Part shown: positions 24,250 to 34,259 of the stretch, piece by piece
Layout: the number at the start of each line of letters is the position of its first letter
Numbering within the stretch: the first letter of the stretch is position 1
Assembly: GCA_026075535.2 (NCBI GenBank)
Contig: AP026546.1
Coordinates: forward strand, 6,572,001 to 6,636,000
DNA from: Tricholoma matsutake
Taxonomy: Eukaryota > Basidiomycota > Agaricomycetes > Agaricales > Tricholomataceae
Direction of reading: 5' to 3'
DNA length: 64,000 nt
The notes under the pieces: generated by a model
Databases searched by the model: none
Seen by the model: only the letters and a program-made list of their open reading frames with translations
What the model was told of the DNA's origin: nothing
Made by a program: the position numbers and the translations under genes

Positions 24250-25145
24250 TATATATAAGCACATCGCTGACTACGGTTTCATCCCTGCTCCCGTCGTTCC
24301 CATGTGTTTACCCAACCCCCACTTGACACCCCTTTTCACTGTCCTAAATGTTCCCCTTTGCCCCCAATCATTGCTCCTCCCCCATCATCATGATGGCCTT
24401 GTCATCATCGTCATTCCACCCGAGCGGTTGCTCGCGAGGCTGGTGGCTGGTGGCATGCTGTTTGTCATTATGGTGTCCTGGTTGGGCATTGTGCTGTCTC
24501 AATGCTACAAAGCGAAAAACCCCATCTTGCTGTGAGGGAGATGACGGGGGGTGAGGGGTGGCGGCATTCCTTGCGTCATGGTACCTGCTACGGCAGGTGC
24601 TGCTGTCATGTCACCCCATCATCCTTGTGGCCTTCCTCGTGGGCATATGGTCATGCTACCACCTAACCACCCCATGAACAGGGGCTTGTAGCAGTAGTGG
24701 GGGGTTGATCAGGGGGCACCCATCGTTGTTGTCAATAGTAAAATCACTACCTAAAATTTTTGTTGTTAGCCACAAGGAAATGAAATTAGAAAAGGGGAAA
24801 GAAAAAAAACTTGCCTTTTGATGTTTTTTTTTGGCCCCATCACCATTCTCTTCCTCCTTGCCGCATGCATTGTTCGTACCCCTCTCCATCCTGGTCCCCT
24901 GGCATTGTCGTCCCATCTCATTGCTCCCTGTTTGTACCCCGTGAGCAGTTGTTTGCCGTGGTGGTTAGAGGTGCTGTGGTAGTGGTTCGTTGTTCATCGT
25001 TGTCATCCTCTCCCCCTCGTGGTTCATCTTCATCTTCGTCATTCATCCCTCCATCCACCCTGCAAGCAGGGGCTCGCAGCAGTGGGTTCTCCTGGTCCCG
25101 TCTTGGGTCGTCATCCTAGGTGTGGGTGTCTTGGCGCTGTCTCAT
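24250..25145 (-). repeat. Low-complexity module family, copy 4
   Basis: Shares CCATGAGCAG/CCGTGAGCAG and CAATGCTACAA phrases with other modules. The minus strand has an intron-like segment 24,814-24,751 with a GC donor (GCAAGT), a GGCTAAC branch-like site and a TTTTAG end. The peptide before it (24,916-24,815) is Glu/Lys/Asn-rich. Confidence 0.5.
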
Positions 25146-25578
25146 TGTTACAACATACATAGAATATGAATCTTGCTTGCAGTCACTAGTGGCTCTGGCT
25201 GGCATGGATATGGTGGTGTAGAGGTGTGGAGCGGAAGCAGTGGATTGAACACAAACAACGTGTGACATTGGTGATGCTGAGTTTGAATTAACTTATTTTC
25301 CTTAATTCCCCTTAATTCCCTTAATTGGGGTTTAAGCCAAATAAGCCAAATAAGTCGATCCTTGATTTTGCTGATGTATTGGGACCTTTGAACGAGACTC
25401 AAATAGAGTTATAATGAATATAATATCATATGGAATAGATGGAAACTTACCATAATATAGAGCAACCAAAATCATAACTCATATACAGGGCAGGTTAAGT
25501 GTGGGTCACGGGTGACATAAGTGTGACCCGTACCCGTACTCGGAGATACCCGTACCCGTGACCCACACGGGTTACCCC

Positions 25579-27742
25579 ACCTCTGCTGCATGGATCAAAC
25601 GAGAGGTAGCGCAAATGGAGGTCCACAAAGGTGGACCCCAAAATGGATTGGCGATGTAGCGCAGAAGCTAATACATGACAACAAAATATGTATACTATTT
25701 CTAACCAAACAAAATAAAAAAGGGTGTGGAGAGTGGGCCACAAAAAAAGCAAAACCGATTCGAAGAATGAGACAAGGCCTGGAGGGCACCTGTGTGAGCA
25801 ATAAACAAAGAATTGATCCGAGAATCGAATTGCTCACTGTGAGGATTCAACCGAGCAAAGTTGCAGAGCTAACTGTGCAGTTGAATCCTGTGAAGCAAGA
25901 ATGTGAGTTTATTGACACAAGAGCAAGGGAAAGATCTCACAACAAAGATGACTGTCAATGTAAGAGCAAAGCTCAAAGGCGAAGCCAAGATTGACAACTT
26001 CTGAGAGGTGAGATAAAATCCTGTGAGGAGCACGAAAGGCTCACCTGTGTTGCTTGTAAACAAGATGGGAGTCGAGAAGCAACACAAGGAACCTCTAATT
26101 ATGCCAGAAACTGTCTATGATCAGGCATCGGCTAGACTCTAGCACCTGACCGAGACGGCATGAGAAGAGGGGGTTTTGAGTGGAGCTCGGCGTGGATAGT
26201 GAAGCTAGATATGTGAAATAGTTTTGAATGGTGCAGAGGCCTACAAAAAGCCTCCTTACCCCTGGAACCCATCTTTGCGACGACCTCTACTGCGTGGATC
26301 AAATGAGAGGTAGCACAAATGGAGGTCCACAAAGGTGGACCCAAAAATGGATTGGCAACATAGCGGAGAGGCTAAAAATGAGCTGATGATGATGTGTGTG
26401 GGGGTGGTGGAGGTGTGAGAGAGATGTAGAGCAAGGAGCCATGATAGAGTGTCTGTCAACCCTGCTGATGCACACAGATTGCAGCCAATTGTTGTGCAGC
26501 TCTGACAGCTGGGTTTTCTCGAATGTAAATTTTCCATGCCTCAGATGACCACTATCCAATCGCCTAAATGATTGTTTCTGAAACTCCCATGCTCGCCAGA
26601 AAAGTCACGTAGCTGGCACGAGGTGAGTGTCCACCAAAACGACGGTCAAGGATGGTGAAGAACTTGACATCGAACCATGATCATGTTGGGTGTGCACCAT
26701 TTTCTTGTAGAAACAGAGCCGCTTTTGTGCCATGCTGACTGTTGCAAAGAGACATGAATTCTTGTAGAAGGAAGATTGGGTTGGCAACATCTTGTGACAT
26801 GAACAGCACATCTGTTCCACAATAGAATGGGTCACCTTTATGATAAGGCAAATGATACTGCACATGCCCATTCTCAAAAATCAGAGAAGATCACTTGATG
26901 ATTTTTTGCCAGTTGAAGAGACTGTTATCATTCTTCCCCCATTCAATGACAGCCATAAAATGCACAGGACATAATTGTAGTGAACAGGAGATTGTCATAT
27001 GACCCTGTGCAGCAAGCAATGTTCAACAAAGCCTGCAGATGTGCCATGTGAAGTGGCAGTTTGCGCCGCACAGGATCAGCTCTGACCTTCTTTGAGCCAT
27101 GGATGGTTGCTGTCACCAGAGGATGCGTGTGATTGGTGTCAAAATCTGGATACATGCCATGAAGAAAATGGCGCACTCCTGTAAGATATTTTGGACCTGA
27201 AGCAATGAATTGTGAAGAATAAGCAATGTAACGAGACAGTGTGGTAGGGGTAGGGTCTAGCGGAAGTGCATGTAAGATGCAAAAGTTCACATAATCACAC
27301 ATGCCGGTGGCATATCCTTTTGAGGTAGAACATTCAATAGCGTTCACTTGCAGATGGAGCGCAAGTGCATCGATATCAGCCAGGTCCATGGTGGGGTGAG
27401 CCACATGAGCATGATGCCCCCCCAACGCGCTCAAAAGCACAACCTCCATCGTGCCACCAGTAGTTCCCGTGGAGGACTAAAGAAGTGGACGCGGTCAGCA
27501 GGATATCTGTTCTGGTAGTCGTCTAGCAGGAGACAAGATAACATATCAGCTTGGATGTTCTTCTTCCCTTCGATGTGATGCACTCGAAGATCCATCCCTG
27601 TACACAGGATGATCTGCACAATTGCAAGGAGGGGTGTGTTGTGCAGTGATTCAGTAGCATGAAGAGAGTTGAGGACACCAACAGCATCAAGGCTATCAGT
27701 CCAGATCAGCAGGCAATGAGGGGGCTGAGGAAGTGATCCAGG
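25579..27742 (-). mobile_element. DIRS (PAT-like) retrotransposon, 3' half, left of inversion breakpoint
   Basis: Minus-strand order: RNase H tail, tyrosine recombinase, repeat B1 (26,374-26,283), repeat A2 (26,280 to about 25,740), repeat B2 (25,671-25,579). B1 and B2 are about 93-bp copies (both contain GGTCCACAAAGGTGGACC). A2 is a copy of A1 at 32,482, in the same sense once the inversion is undone. A1-body-B1-A2-B2 is the split direct repeat layout of PAT-like DIRS elements. The element is cut at 27,742, where copia sequence begins. Confidence 0.85.
26455..27740 (-). pseudogene. DIRS RNase H tail and tyrosine recombinase, frameshifted
   Basis: 27,740-27,470 reads IWTDSLDAVGVLNSLHA, MDLRVHHIEGKKNIQADMLS and FFSPPRELLVARWR, the end of the DIRS RT-RNase H protein. 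The recombinase starts near 27,449 (ECSTSKGYATGMCDYVNFC, LPLHMAHLQALL). After a frame change near 26,940 it continues as LPYHKGDPFYCGTDVLFM, GHSPRASYVTFLASMG and SSEAWKIYIRENPAVRAALQ. The HxxR and Tyr of the catalytic set are visible in GHSPRA and WKIYI. In the element this enzyme would insert circular cDNA without a target duplication. At least one frameshift separates the two recombinase parts. Confidence 0.85.
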
Positions 27743-28868
27743 AATTTGACGGTTACATATCTTTTTGCATCATTGACAAAGAGTAAGTAATACTGGTTGC
27801 CGTTAATTGATTTGATGGAATATTTTCCCCACAGATCTATATGTGTCAGTTCCCCTGGCTTACTTTCTCTTTTAGACACCTTGGCAAATGGTTCGATGTG
27901 TTGCTTTGTTTCGGTACACACCACACAGTCAGGCTTTAGTGTCCAATCATCAACATTAGACCCATTGACCAGTTTTTTGTCCAGAAGTTTCTGCAAACCA
28001 GAGTAGCTGACATGTCCAAAATGTTGGTGCCACATCTCCCAACTGAGAGCCGGTTTGCACCCTATGAGTGTTTCGGAATTTACTGTGTGGTTTTGGGACA
28101 GTAATGTTGCAGGATTTTGTATGGATAACTTCATCTTGTATAAGTTATTAGAAATCTTTTTACCTTGGGTGACATGTCATCCGTCTTTGGTTACAAGGGT
28201 AATTTTTCTGTCCCCACCTTCATATCGTTGCCCTTTAGTATCCCATCACCCCAACAAAATTAAATTATTCTGTGTTCTGGGTACATGTACAACATCCTCC
28301 AGGCGAAGAATATATTCTTGACCCTTGCACATCGAAATTAATTCAATGGTTCCTCAGCTGGCTATCTTCGCTGGACCCCCTACTCCAGTCACATTCTAAT
28401 CCCCTACCGGAGTGTAAGTTATAAAAGCTTCATGTTGGTGCGTAACATGAGCAGTGGTCATGGTATCAGCCAACCAGTCATAGTAGATCAAGCGGTCATC
28501 ATTCTCCCCAATATTACATGTGTTGTCAAAGGTATCGAAGTTGTGCAATTCTTCTTTGACGTTAAATGCAATAATTCTTCTATCGCATTCGACTGTTCTC
28601 CAGCTTTCCCATTCTGATCATTCTTCTTCCCCTTGTCTTTGTCATTATCCTTCTTCTTTTTTCTACAGTCCCTCGTCCAATGTCCAATCTTTCCACAGTT
28701 GTGACACTTGTTCCCCAGAAATTTGCGGCATTTTGAGCTCCAATGCCTGGTGCATTGACAATGATCACAATACAGTTGAATATTTGACTTTGTCTTACTG
28801 ATTCGGGCTTCAAGAGATGTACGAGCACCCTGGGATGTACTGATACCCATAGCTATCTGACTTTTCAC
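27743..28868 (-). pseudogene. Copia zinc knuckle, protease and integrase N-part, broken
   Basis: 28,868-28,488 carries the CCHC knuckle CHNCGKIGHWTRDC followed by a Lys/Asp-rich tract. A protease-like WLADTMTTAHVTH lies near 28,480, with DTG/DSG changed to DTM. 28,134-27,743 is the GAG-pre-integrase block (WHQHFGHVSYSGLQKL, CVVCTETKQ: HHCC zinc site) and the start of the integrase core (ELTHIDLWGKYSIKSINGNQ, VNDAKRYVTVKFL, with the first catalytic Asp in HIDLWG). The frame stops at the inversion breakpoint. Confidence 0.85.
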
Positions 28869-28913
28869 CAGGTTAACGCTACCATTGGTACCATTATTAT
28901 TCCTGTTACTTGC

Positions 28914-29723
28914 TCAGTTATATCGAATCTTGTACTCTTTGCATAGTAATCCAATGAATGCATCGGATGACATGCACCGCTTCAGGTCAGGGTCATTGGG
29001 GTTGTTCACGTTCCTGTTATATGGCTCAACAAATGTCTGTAAAGTTGAAGGTAAAGACACTGAAATGATAGATTTGAAACATGTATCCGAAACGTGAAAA
29101 TCAGCGTTGGGGAATTTATTGATGTGGTCTTGATAAGACTTCAGGATGTCGAGATGCTTTAAGAGATCTTCTCCTTCACGGGCCTTCATCTCATACAAAA
29201 GACATTGAATGTGGTTAACTGTCTGATGAGCCTTGTTCTCATGAGTGATGGTGAGAGCTGAATACATAGCTTCAGCTGTGGATTTTGATCTGACCTGATT
29301 CATCTGGGAGGAAGTAACATTGTGGATAATGACCTGCTGCACCCAGCTGTCATTCTTGTCCCAGTTATGAGCTCCAGCTATGTCATTATCCTCATTCGGC
29401 CTTTTCACCATCCCCATAACATACCCACTAATATTGCAGTTGTTAAATACCCGCTTCATACGGTCCTTCCACTCGTGCCAATTCTTGTCAGTTAAATGAT
29501 CCCTGTCAGCAATCTTGCTAACGTTCAAATATTCTTTTGTCCTGATCAAGTCAATGGTTGGTACAACGTCATCCATAACGATGTCATCGTTGTCTTGATG
29601 ATTCTTTTGATCTGACTTTGAATGTGATTGGTAGACTTTGCGAGATCTTTTAGGGGCTTCAAACAGAGAGGCAGTAGGAGAGTTAGGTGGCTGTGATCCT
29701 TCATCATCTCCATAGTTGCTCAT
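28914..29723 (-). CDS. Copia gag (capsid-like) open frame
   Basis: An open frame of 269 codons, starting ATG-AGC-AAC shortly after the LTR and primer site, encodes a copia gag-type protein (UBN2/DUF4219-like capsid). Visible segments include LTDKNWHEWKDRMKRVF, RPNEDNDIAGAHNW, KSTAEAMYSALTITHENKAH and DLLKHLDILKSYQDHINKFP. It ends just before the zinc-knuckle region in another frame, so the original polyprotein is broken here. In the intact element it would form the virus-like particle shell. The product is unlikely to act because the downstream pol is split and damaged. Confidence 0.8.
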   Translation of the reverse strand: MSNYGDDEGSQPPNSPTASLFEAPKRSRKVYQSHSKSDQKNHQDNDDIVMDDVVPTIDLIRTKEYLNVSKIADRDHLTDKNWHEWKDRMKRVFNNCNISGYVMGMVKRPNEDNDIAGAHNWDKNDSWVQQVIIHNVTSSQMNQVRSKSTAEAMYSALTITHENKAHQTVNHIQCLLYEMKAREGEDLLKHLDILKSYQDHINKFPNADFHVSDTCFKSIISVSLPSTLQTFVEPYNRNVNNPNDPDLKRCMSSDAFIGLLCKEYKIRYN

Positions 29724-29765
29724 AGTAGTACAAATAAGATAGTTTGTTGCCTAGTTTATGGTTCA

Positions 29766-29777
29766 GGGCCCATAACC
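29766..29777 (-). other. Copia primer-binding site (initiator tRNA-Met anticodon-arm type)
   Basis: Immediately downstream of the 5' LTR, in sense, lies GGTTATGGGCCC. Drosophila copia uses the same kind of site, complementary to a half-molecule of initiator tRNA-Met. Match recognised from memory of that element. Confidence 0.7.
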
Positions 29778-29924
29778 TGTTGGGCTTTTATCACTTAGGT
29801 CGAGGGCAAGTACATGAGAGTTAGAAGGCAAGTGACAATGTCTTGGTTCTCCTATATCAATATGGTTATATAACATAGTACTATTAATAAACTAAACTGG
29901 CCGGGCTTGGGTTGCCCGCCAACA
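29778..29924 (-). mobile_element. Copia 5' LTR (147 bp)
   Basis: TGTTGGCGGG..AAGCCCAACA in sense. Same length and near-identical to the 3' LTR at 51,659-51,805. Confidence 0.92.
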
Positions 29925-30064
29925 AAGAGGAATGAAAGAACCTGCCTACAATGTATTTTCATCCCATTAGGGATGTTGGCTGGATGAATTTCTCCTTTTT
30001 ACAAAGGAATTTTCAGACCATTGATAGAATAGTTTCATCATGTATCAGAATAAATTTCAAGCCA
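29925..30064. other. Flank of the copia insertion
   Basis: Begins with the copia target duplication (AAGAG, 29,925-29,929). Contains GGATGAA/TTCATCC words also seen at 31.6-32.1 kb and 51.8-52.1 kb. Confidence 0.5.
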
Positions 30065-31560
30065 CTAAAATACAAAATCTACTTGAAAGAAGGGAAAAAA
30101 TCCCCCTGACCCCTGATGCCCCATCATCGTGTCCCCATCAGCCCATCGTGTCACTGTCATTGTCATCGTTGTCATCATTGTCTGTCTGTCCCATTGTCCC
30201 ATTGCTTGGCATCCCATCCCTGTTTGTCCACATTCGGTGTCCATGTCCCTTTGTCCTGTTGTGTCCCTTGTCTGGTGTAGCAGTTGAGGTTGTTGTGGTG
30301 TGGTGTGGTGCCCTTTCCCATTGTTGTGCCAGTCCTCGTTGTCCCTCCTCACCCCATGAGCAGGGGCTTGTGGCAGTAGGGGTGGGTGGGTTATCATAAA
30401 TAGTACCTAAAAAAGTTGGTTAGTACAAAGTAAGAGAAGAAACAAAACTTACCTATGGCCCAAGAGACGTTGAGGTCTCTTGGGCCATATTTCTATTTCC
30501 TCATCTCCCCGTCATCCCTCATGTCCCCATCCCCTGTTCGTCATTGTCCCCATTCCATCATACCTTGTCGTCAGCTGCTAGCACTCGTGATCCACCCCAT
30601 GAGCAGTGGCTCACAGGGCTGGGGGCAGTTGCTGGGTTATTCCTGTCATTGGCCTCGTTGTTCCCCATCCCACCCTGCAAGCGCTCGTGGCGGCAGTTGA
30701 GGGTGCTGGTGTGGTGTCTTGGTTGCTGTCTCATGCCGGCCGTTCATGGTGGTGTATCTTGCGGGTGGGGGGTTAAAGCGGGTGGGTGTGGGTGTGCTGT
30801 CTTGGTGCAGTCTCATTATTATAGCAGTTAGAACCTAAAAAAAAAATTTTTTAAAAACATTAATCGAACAAAAAGAGAAAGAACATGAAAAAAATCATCA
30901 TTGTGTGGGCCCGATGTAGTCCATTGGTTGTAGGCATTTGGGGGGTGCCATTGTGGGTGCCACCTCTCATCGTGGCCAGTAGTTAGTTAGTACCTAAAAG
31001 AGTTCGTTAGTAACAAAAAAATGAAATGAGAAAGAAAAAGAAAAAACTTACCTGGGGCCCAAGAGACGTCGATGACATCTCTTGGGCCTTTTTCATTATT
31101 CCTGTCTGGCCTGGGTCTCCCGTTGTCCCCCCCTCCTCCTGGTTGTCATTGGCATCATGCTCCCCTAATCACTGTTGTTGTCGTTGTTCCACTCACAATT
31201 TACAGGGGTGGGTGCTGGTTGTACTGGTCCTGTTGGCTTGTCATCATGGGTGTATCACATTGGCACATGTTGCTGGCAGTAGTATACTCCTAAAAATTTA
31301 ACAAAATACATTAGTTAGACAGTAAAAACAAGGAATGCAGAAAATAAAAACTTACCTCAGGCCCAAATGACACAATCATCGTTTGGGCCTGCATTGTATC
31401 CGAGAGGGTTTGTCGGCAGCCATTGGTGGCTCTTGCTGGCATGAGAATGGGTGTGGGAGTGGTGGTGGTGGATGTTGACGGAGTGGGTAGTGGTGAGGAA
31501 GGGAGGGCAGCGGCGTCATCAAAGTGGTTATGGTTGATGGATGTTCAACATTCATCATGT
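30065..31560 (-). repeat. Low-complexity module family, copy 5 (three intron-like units with hairpins)
   Basis: On the minus strand three units repeat. Intron-like segments are 30,452-30,407 (GTAAGT, TACTAAC, TTTTTTAG), 31,051-30,994 (GTAAGT, TTACTAAC, CTTTTAG) and 31,355-31,290 (GTAAGT, GTCTAAC-like, TTTTTAG). Just upstream of each donor is a hairpin: 30,457-30,486, 31,056-31,088 and 31,360-31,389, all with a GGCCCAA/TTGGGCC stem base. Reading 30,397-30,065 gives an open Asp/Thr/Gln/Met-rich peptide with no known domain. Confidence 0.65.
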
Positions 31561-32140
31561 GATGTGTTGAGGGTGGGCTGCAAATGACTTGTCAGTAAAA
31601 CAATTACAACACAAATGAAAAATCCCCTTTTTTGGGATGAAAAAAATTCTCTTAACACTTGTAATCCTGAAGTGTGAAAAGTATCCTCTCATTCTGACTG
31701 ACAATAACAATAATACCTGAGCAAGGAACAGTCAATTCAATATTTAATGAAAGAAATTTCCCTACTAAAATCATCTCATAATAGTATGAAATTTGTATGT
31801 TATTTCAGGCTGAAAATACACCCTGTTATTCACACCTTTGTGGCAGGAAACACTATCCCATAAATTGTTGAAAAGTTTGATGAAAATTCATACATTAAGA
31901 TGGTTGCAAATCCATACCCTCATCTTGGATTAAAATCATCCCCTGTATTTCATCCCCTTGTAAAATGAAAATTCATCCCATTAGGTTAAGAATATTTTGT
32001 AAGGTAACACATATGAACTCCATCCCTTGGATGGCTGAAATATTTGGGATGAAAATTCATCCCAAATTCATCCACCCTGAATTCAGCCATTTATGTTAAG
32101 AAATTCACATTTCTGAATTTAAATGGCTGAAAATCATATT
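31561..32140. repeat. A+T-rich region with repeated TTCATCCC/GGGATGAA words
   Basis: Many copies of GGGATGAA and TTCATCCC in both orientations. Similar sequence follows the copia 3' LTR at 51,811-52,130. The two are probably parts of one older repeat in which copia inserted, separated by the inversion. No coding. Confidence 0.5.
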
Positions 32141-32214
32141 GTGCTAGGTCCACAGTGTCCCATATCCCATAACCCATACCTTTTGGTGGACCATAACCCA
32201 TAGGTGGACATCGA

Positions 32215-32296
32215 GTGTGTTAGGAATGCAGAAAACCCAGGCCCTCCTGGACATATACCAGATGCTCTGACCAACTGAGCTATCAGGTCTTATAGG
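32215..32296 (-). repeat. tRNA-derived (SINE-like) relic
   Basis: On the minus strand TAGCTCAGTTGG (32,282-32,271) is a perfect Pol III A box, followed by GAGC closing a D-arm, then CTGG-7 nt-CCAG as an anticodon-arm-like stem. The T-arm is degenerate (no GGTTCRA), so the B box is lost. The loop lacks T33. Not a functional tRNA gene. Probably a SINE head or dead tRNA copy. Confidence 0.5.
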
Positions 32297-32939
32297 GTTC
32301 AACAGAACAAGGATACCATATAACCAGACACGGATTGCTACAACTATCACATCACTTGTGTGTGTGTGCAAACTATGGTCTGTTAAGCACTGATTAAGCA
32401 GTGACAGATTATATAATCCAACAGAGTGAGCCTCAGTGATCACAAAATTTCTATATATGGATAGGCAATAGCACAGGTTCATCGCAAAGATGGGTTCCAG
32501 GGGTAAGGAGGCTTTTCGTAGGCCTCTGCGCCATTCAAAACCATTTCGCATATCTAGCTTTGCTATCTATGCTGAGCTCTGCTCAAAACCCCCTCTTCTC
32601 GTGCCATCTCAGTCAGGTGCTAGAGTCTAGCCAATGCCTGATCATAGACAGTTTCTGGCATGATTAGGGGTTCCTTGTGTTGCTTCTCGACTCCCATCTT
32701 GTTTACAAGCAACACAGGTGAGCCTTTCGTGCTCCTCACAGGATTTTATCTCACCTCTCAGAAGTTGTCAATCTTGGCTTCGCCTTTGAGCTTTGCTCTT
32801 ACATTGACAGTCATCTTCGTTGATTCAACTGCACAGTTAGCTCTGCTACTTCGCTCGGTTGAATCCTCACAGCCTCGTCTCATTCTTCGAATCGGTTTTG
32901 CATTTTTCACAGCCATTCTCTCTCCTATCGACATCACTC

Positions 32940-34225
32940 CTATTCTATCTCTCTATGTCCGATGCAGTCTCTGATTTGCCCAATGTGGCTTCTCAAGCTC
33001 CAGTTGTTGGGGTCGATTTTGCCTCTAATGCCGAAGCTGTCTGAGCACATACAGAAGCTTGCCAGAAGTTGGTGGATGATGCAGTTGCAGGTAAAATCTC
33101 AGGCCCAACCTTTCTTGAGTACCTTCGCAATGCAGCAACTCCCGATGAGGTCAAGGACTTCATCGCACAGTTTACTCAATGACAGAAGCAACAGCATGTG
33201 ATGGGCTCTAGAACCAATGAAGCTTCGGGACAACCCACTACAGCAATACCCAATCAACTTGATGCAGCAACTGCTGTTGCCTGGGCCATCCTATGAGCGA
33301 GACTGGACCATCTCCAGACTGGTACTCCTCAATCAGCAACAGTTCTGGACACTGCACTCCTTCCTGATGACATTGCCAATCTATTGGGAATCTCAACTAC
33401 CAAAGGTTCTATTCCTGCATCGGTTCTTGCCAAGGCACCACATCTATCCAAACTCTCTGATTCCATGAAGCTGGATCCTCACCTCAAGAAGACACAAGAG
33501 CTCCTTATGGTTTTCAGTCTGCTATCTGTCCAGGATGTCCTCGTCAGTAAAGCTCAATTTGCCCCTGTTTCCAATCCTCTGCCCCACACGATCTGGCACA
33601 AAATCCTCATCGACCACTTTGTTGACTTTGAGAAGCTCTTTGCCTCCATGGACAAAGGTTACAACCACCACAATGATCCAAAGGACTTTGGTGCTGGCTA
33701 CGCCTAGGTTAAAAAGGATCAAGCATTTACAAAGTGCCCTTTGTGCACCGAAGCTGAGTGGACTCGAGTTTTTGGTGCCTGGTCAGCTGGGGTGGTTTTC
33801 TTCTTTCCCCATCGGAACAAAGAGTTGGGCAACTATCACTTGATCGTTATGGATCTCTTTCGGGCTGCTTCTTCTAATCCTAGTGTTGCTATCTCGTTCA
33901 ATGTTCATGTTTGTGATAAATATTCAAAGAAGCCCTTCCACCTGGATGATCAGAACCAACTTAACTTTTCACTCCTTACCCAGATGCTTTCCTTGACTCC
34001 GCTCACTACTCCCTAGGCTCCTAAGCGAGGAGCTTCAACTCAGTCCACATCTTCTGGAAGCAATCCAAAGCATACAGACATACCTTGCCGTAACTGGAGC
34101 TGGGGCATATGCAAGGCTGAAGTTTGTCCAAACCGCCACAAGCATGGGGTGTGCTTCATTTGTGGCAAAGGACATCAGGCCAAGGATAATGAGCAATGTT
34201 TTACTGCCCTCCAACATTGCGACTG
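32940..34225 (+). pseudogene. DIRS gag-like gene, broken
   Basis: Frames give SDLPNVASQAPVVGVDF, CQKLVDDAVAGKISGPTFLE, STTKGSIPASVLAKAPHL, HTIWHKILIDHFVDFEKLF, CTEAEWTRVFGAWSAGVVFF and YSKKPFHLDDQNQLNFSLL, ending in a Cys/His-rich segment (CRNWSWGICKAEVCPNRH, then CFICGKGHQAKDNEQC). This layout (a helical region then C-x-C-x-H clusters) is the usual ORF1 of Agaricomycete DIRS elements. Several TGA/TAG stops interrupt it (for example in FTQ-stop-QKQQ near 33,181). Confidence 0.75.
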
Positions 34226-34259
34226 AGTGCGAACTGGTGGAGAATCAGGAGAAGGTAGC

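Larger units (their letters stand above)
22996..25578. repeat. Possible non-autonomous element with ACCCRTACCC subterminal repeats
   Basis: 22,996-23,105 contains CATGGGTAAACCTGCGGGTG and ACCCATACCCATACCC. 25,490-25,578, read inverted, contains GTGGGGTAACCCGTGTGGGT and tandem ACCCGTACCCG. Ends of this kind are seen in fungal hAT elements. No target duplication is visible and the right end overlaps the DIRS repeat, so the call is tentative. The interval contains satellite array 2 and module copy 4. Confidence 0.35.
27743..29924 (-). mobile_element. Ty1/copia retrotransposon, 5' half, inverted
   Basis: Minus-strand order from the right: 5' LTR (29,924-29,778), primer site, gag, zinc knuckle, protease remnant, integrase zinc-binding part, then an abrupt end at 27,743 within the integrase core. 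The downstream integrase and RT lie on the plus strand from 35,863. The pentamer outside this LTR (AAGAG on +, that is CTCTT in sense) equals the pentamer after the 3' LTR at 51,806, so both halves come from one insertion. Confidence 0.93.

Noticed and set aside
25590..25994. 134-codon plus-strand frame
   Set aside because: Lies within DIRS repeats B2 and A2, antisense to the element; an accident of the repeat.
32215..32296. Functional tRNA gene
   Set aside because: T-arm and B box absent, anticodon loop lacks T33.
32144..32551. 135-codon minus-strand frame
   Set aside because: Runs across the tRNA-like relic and the edge of the DIRS repeat; no coding features.
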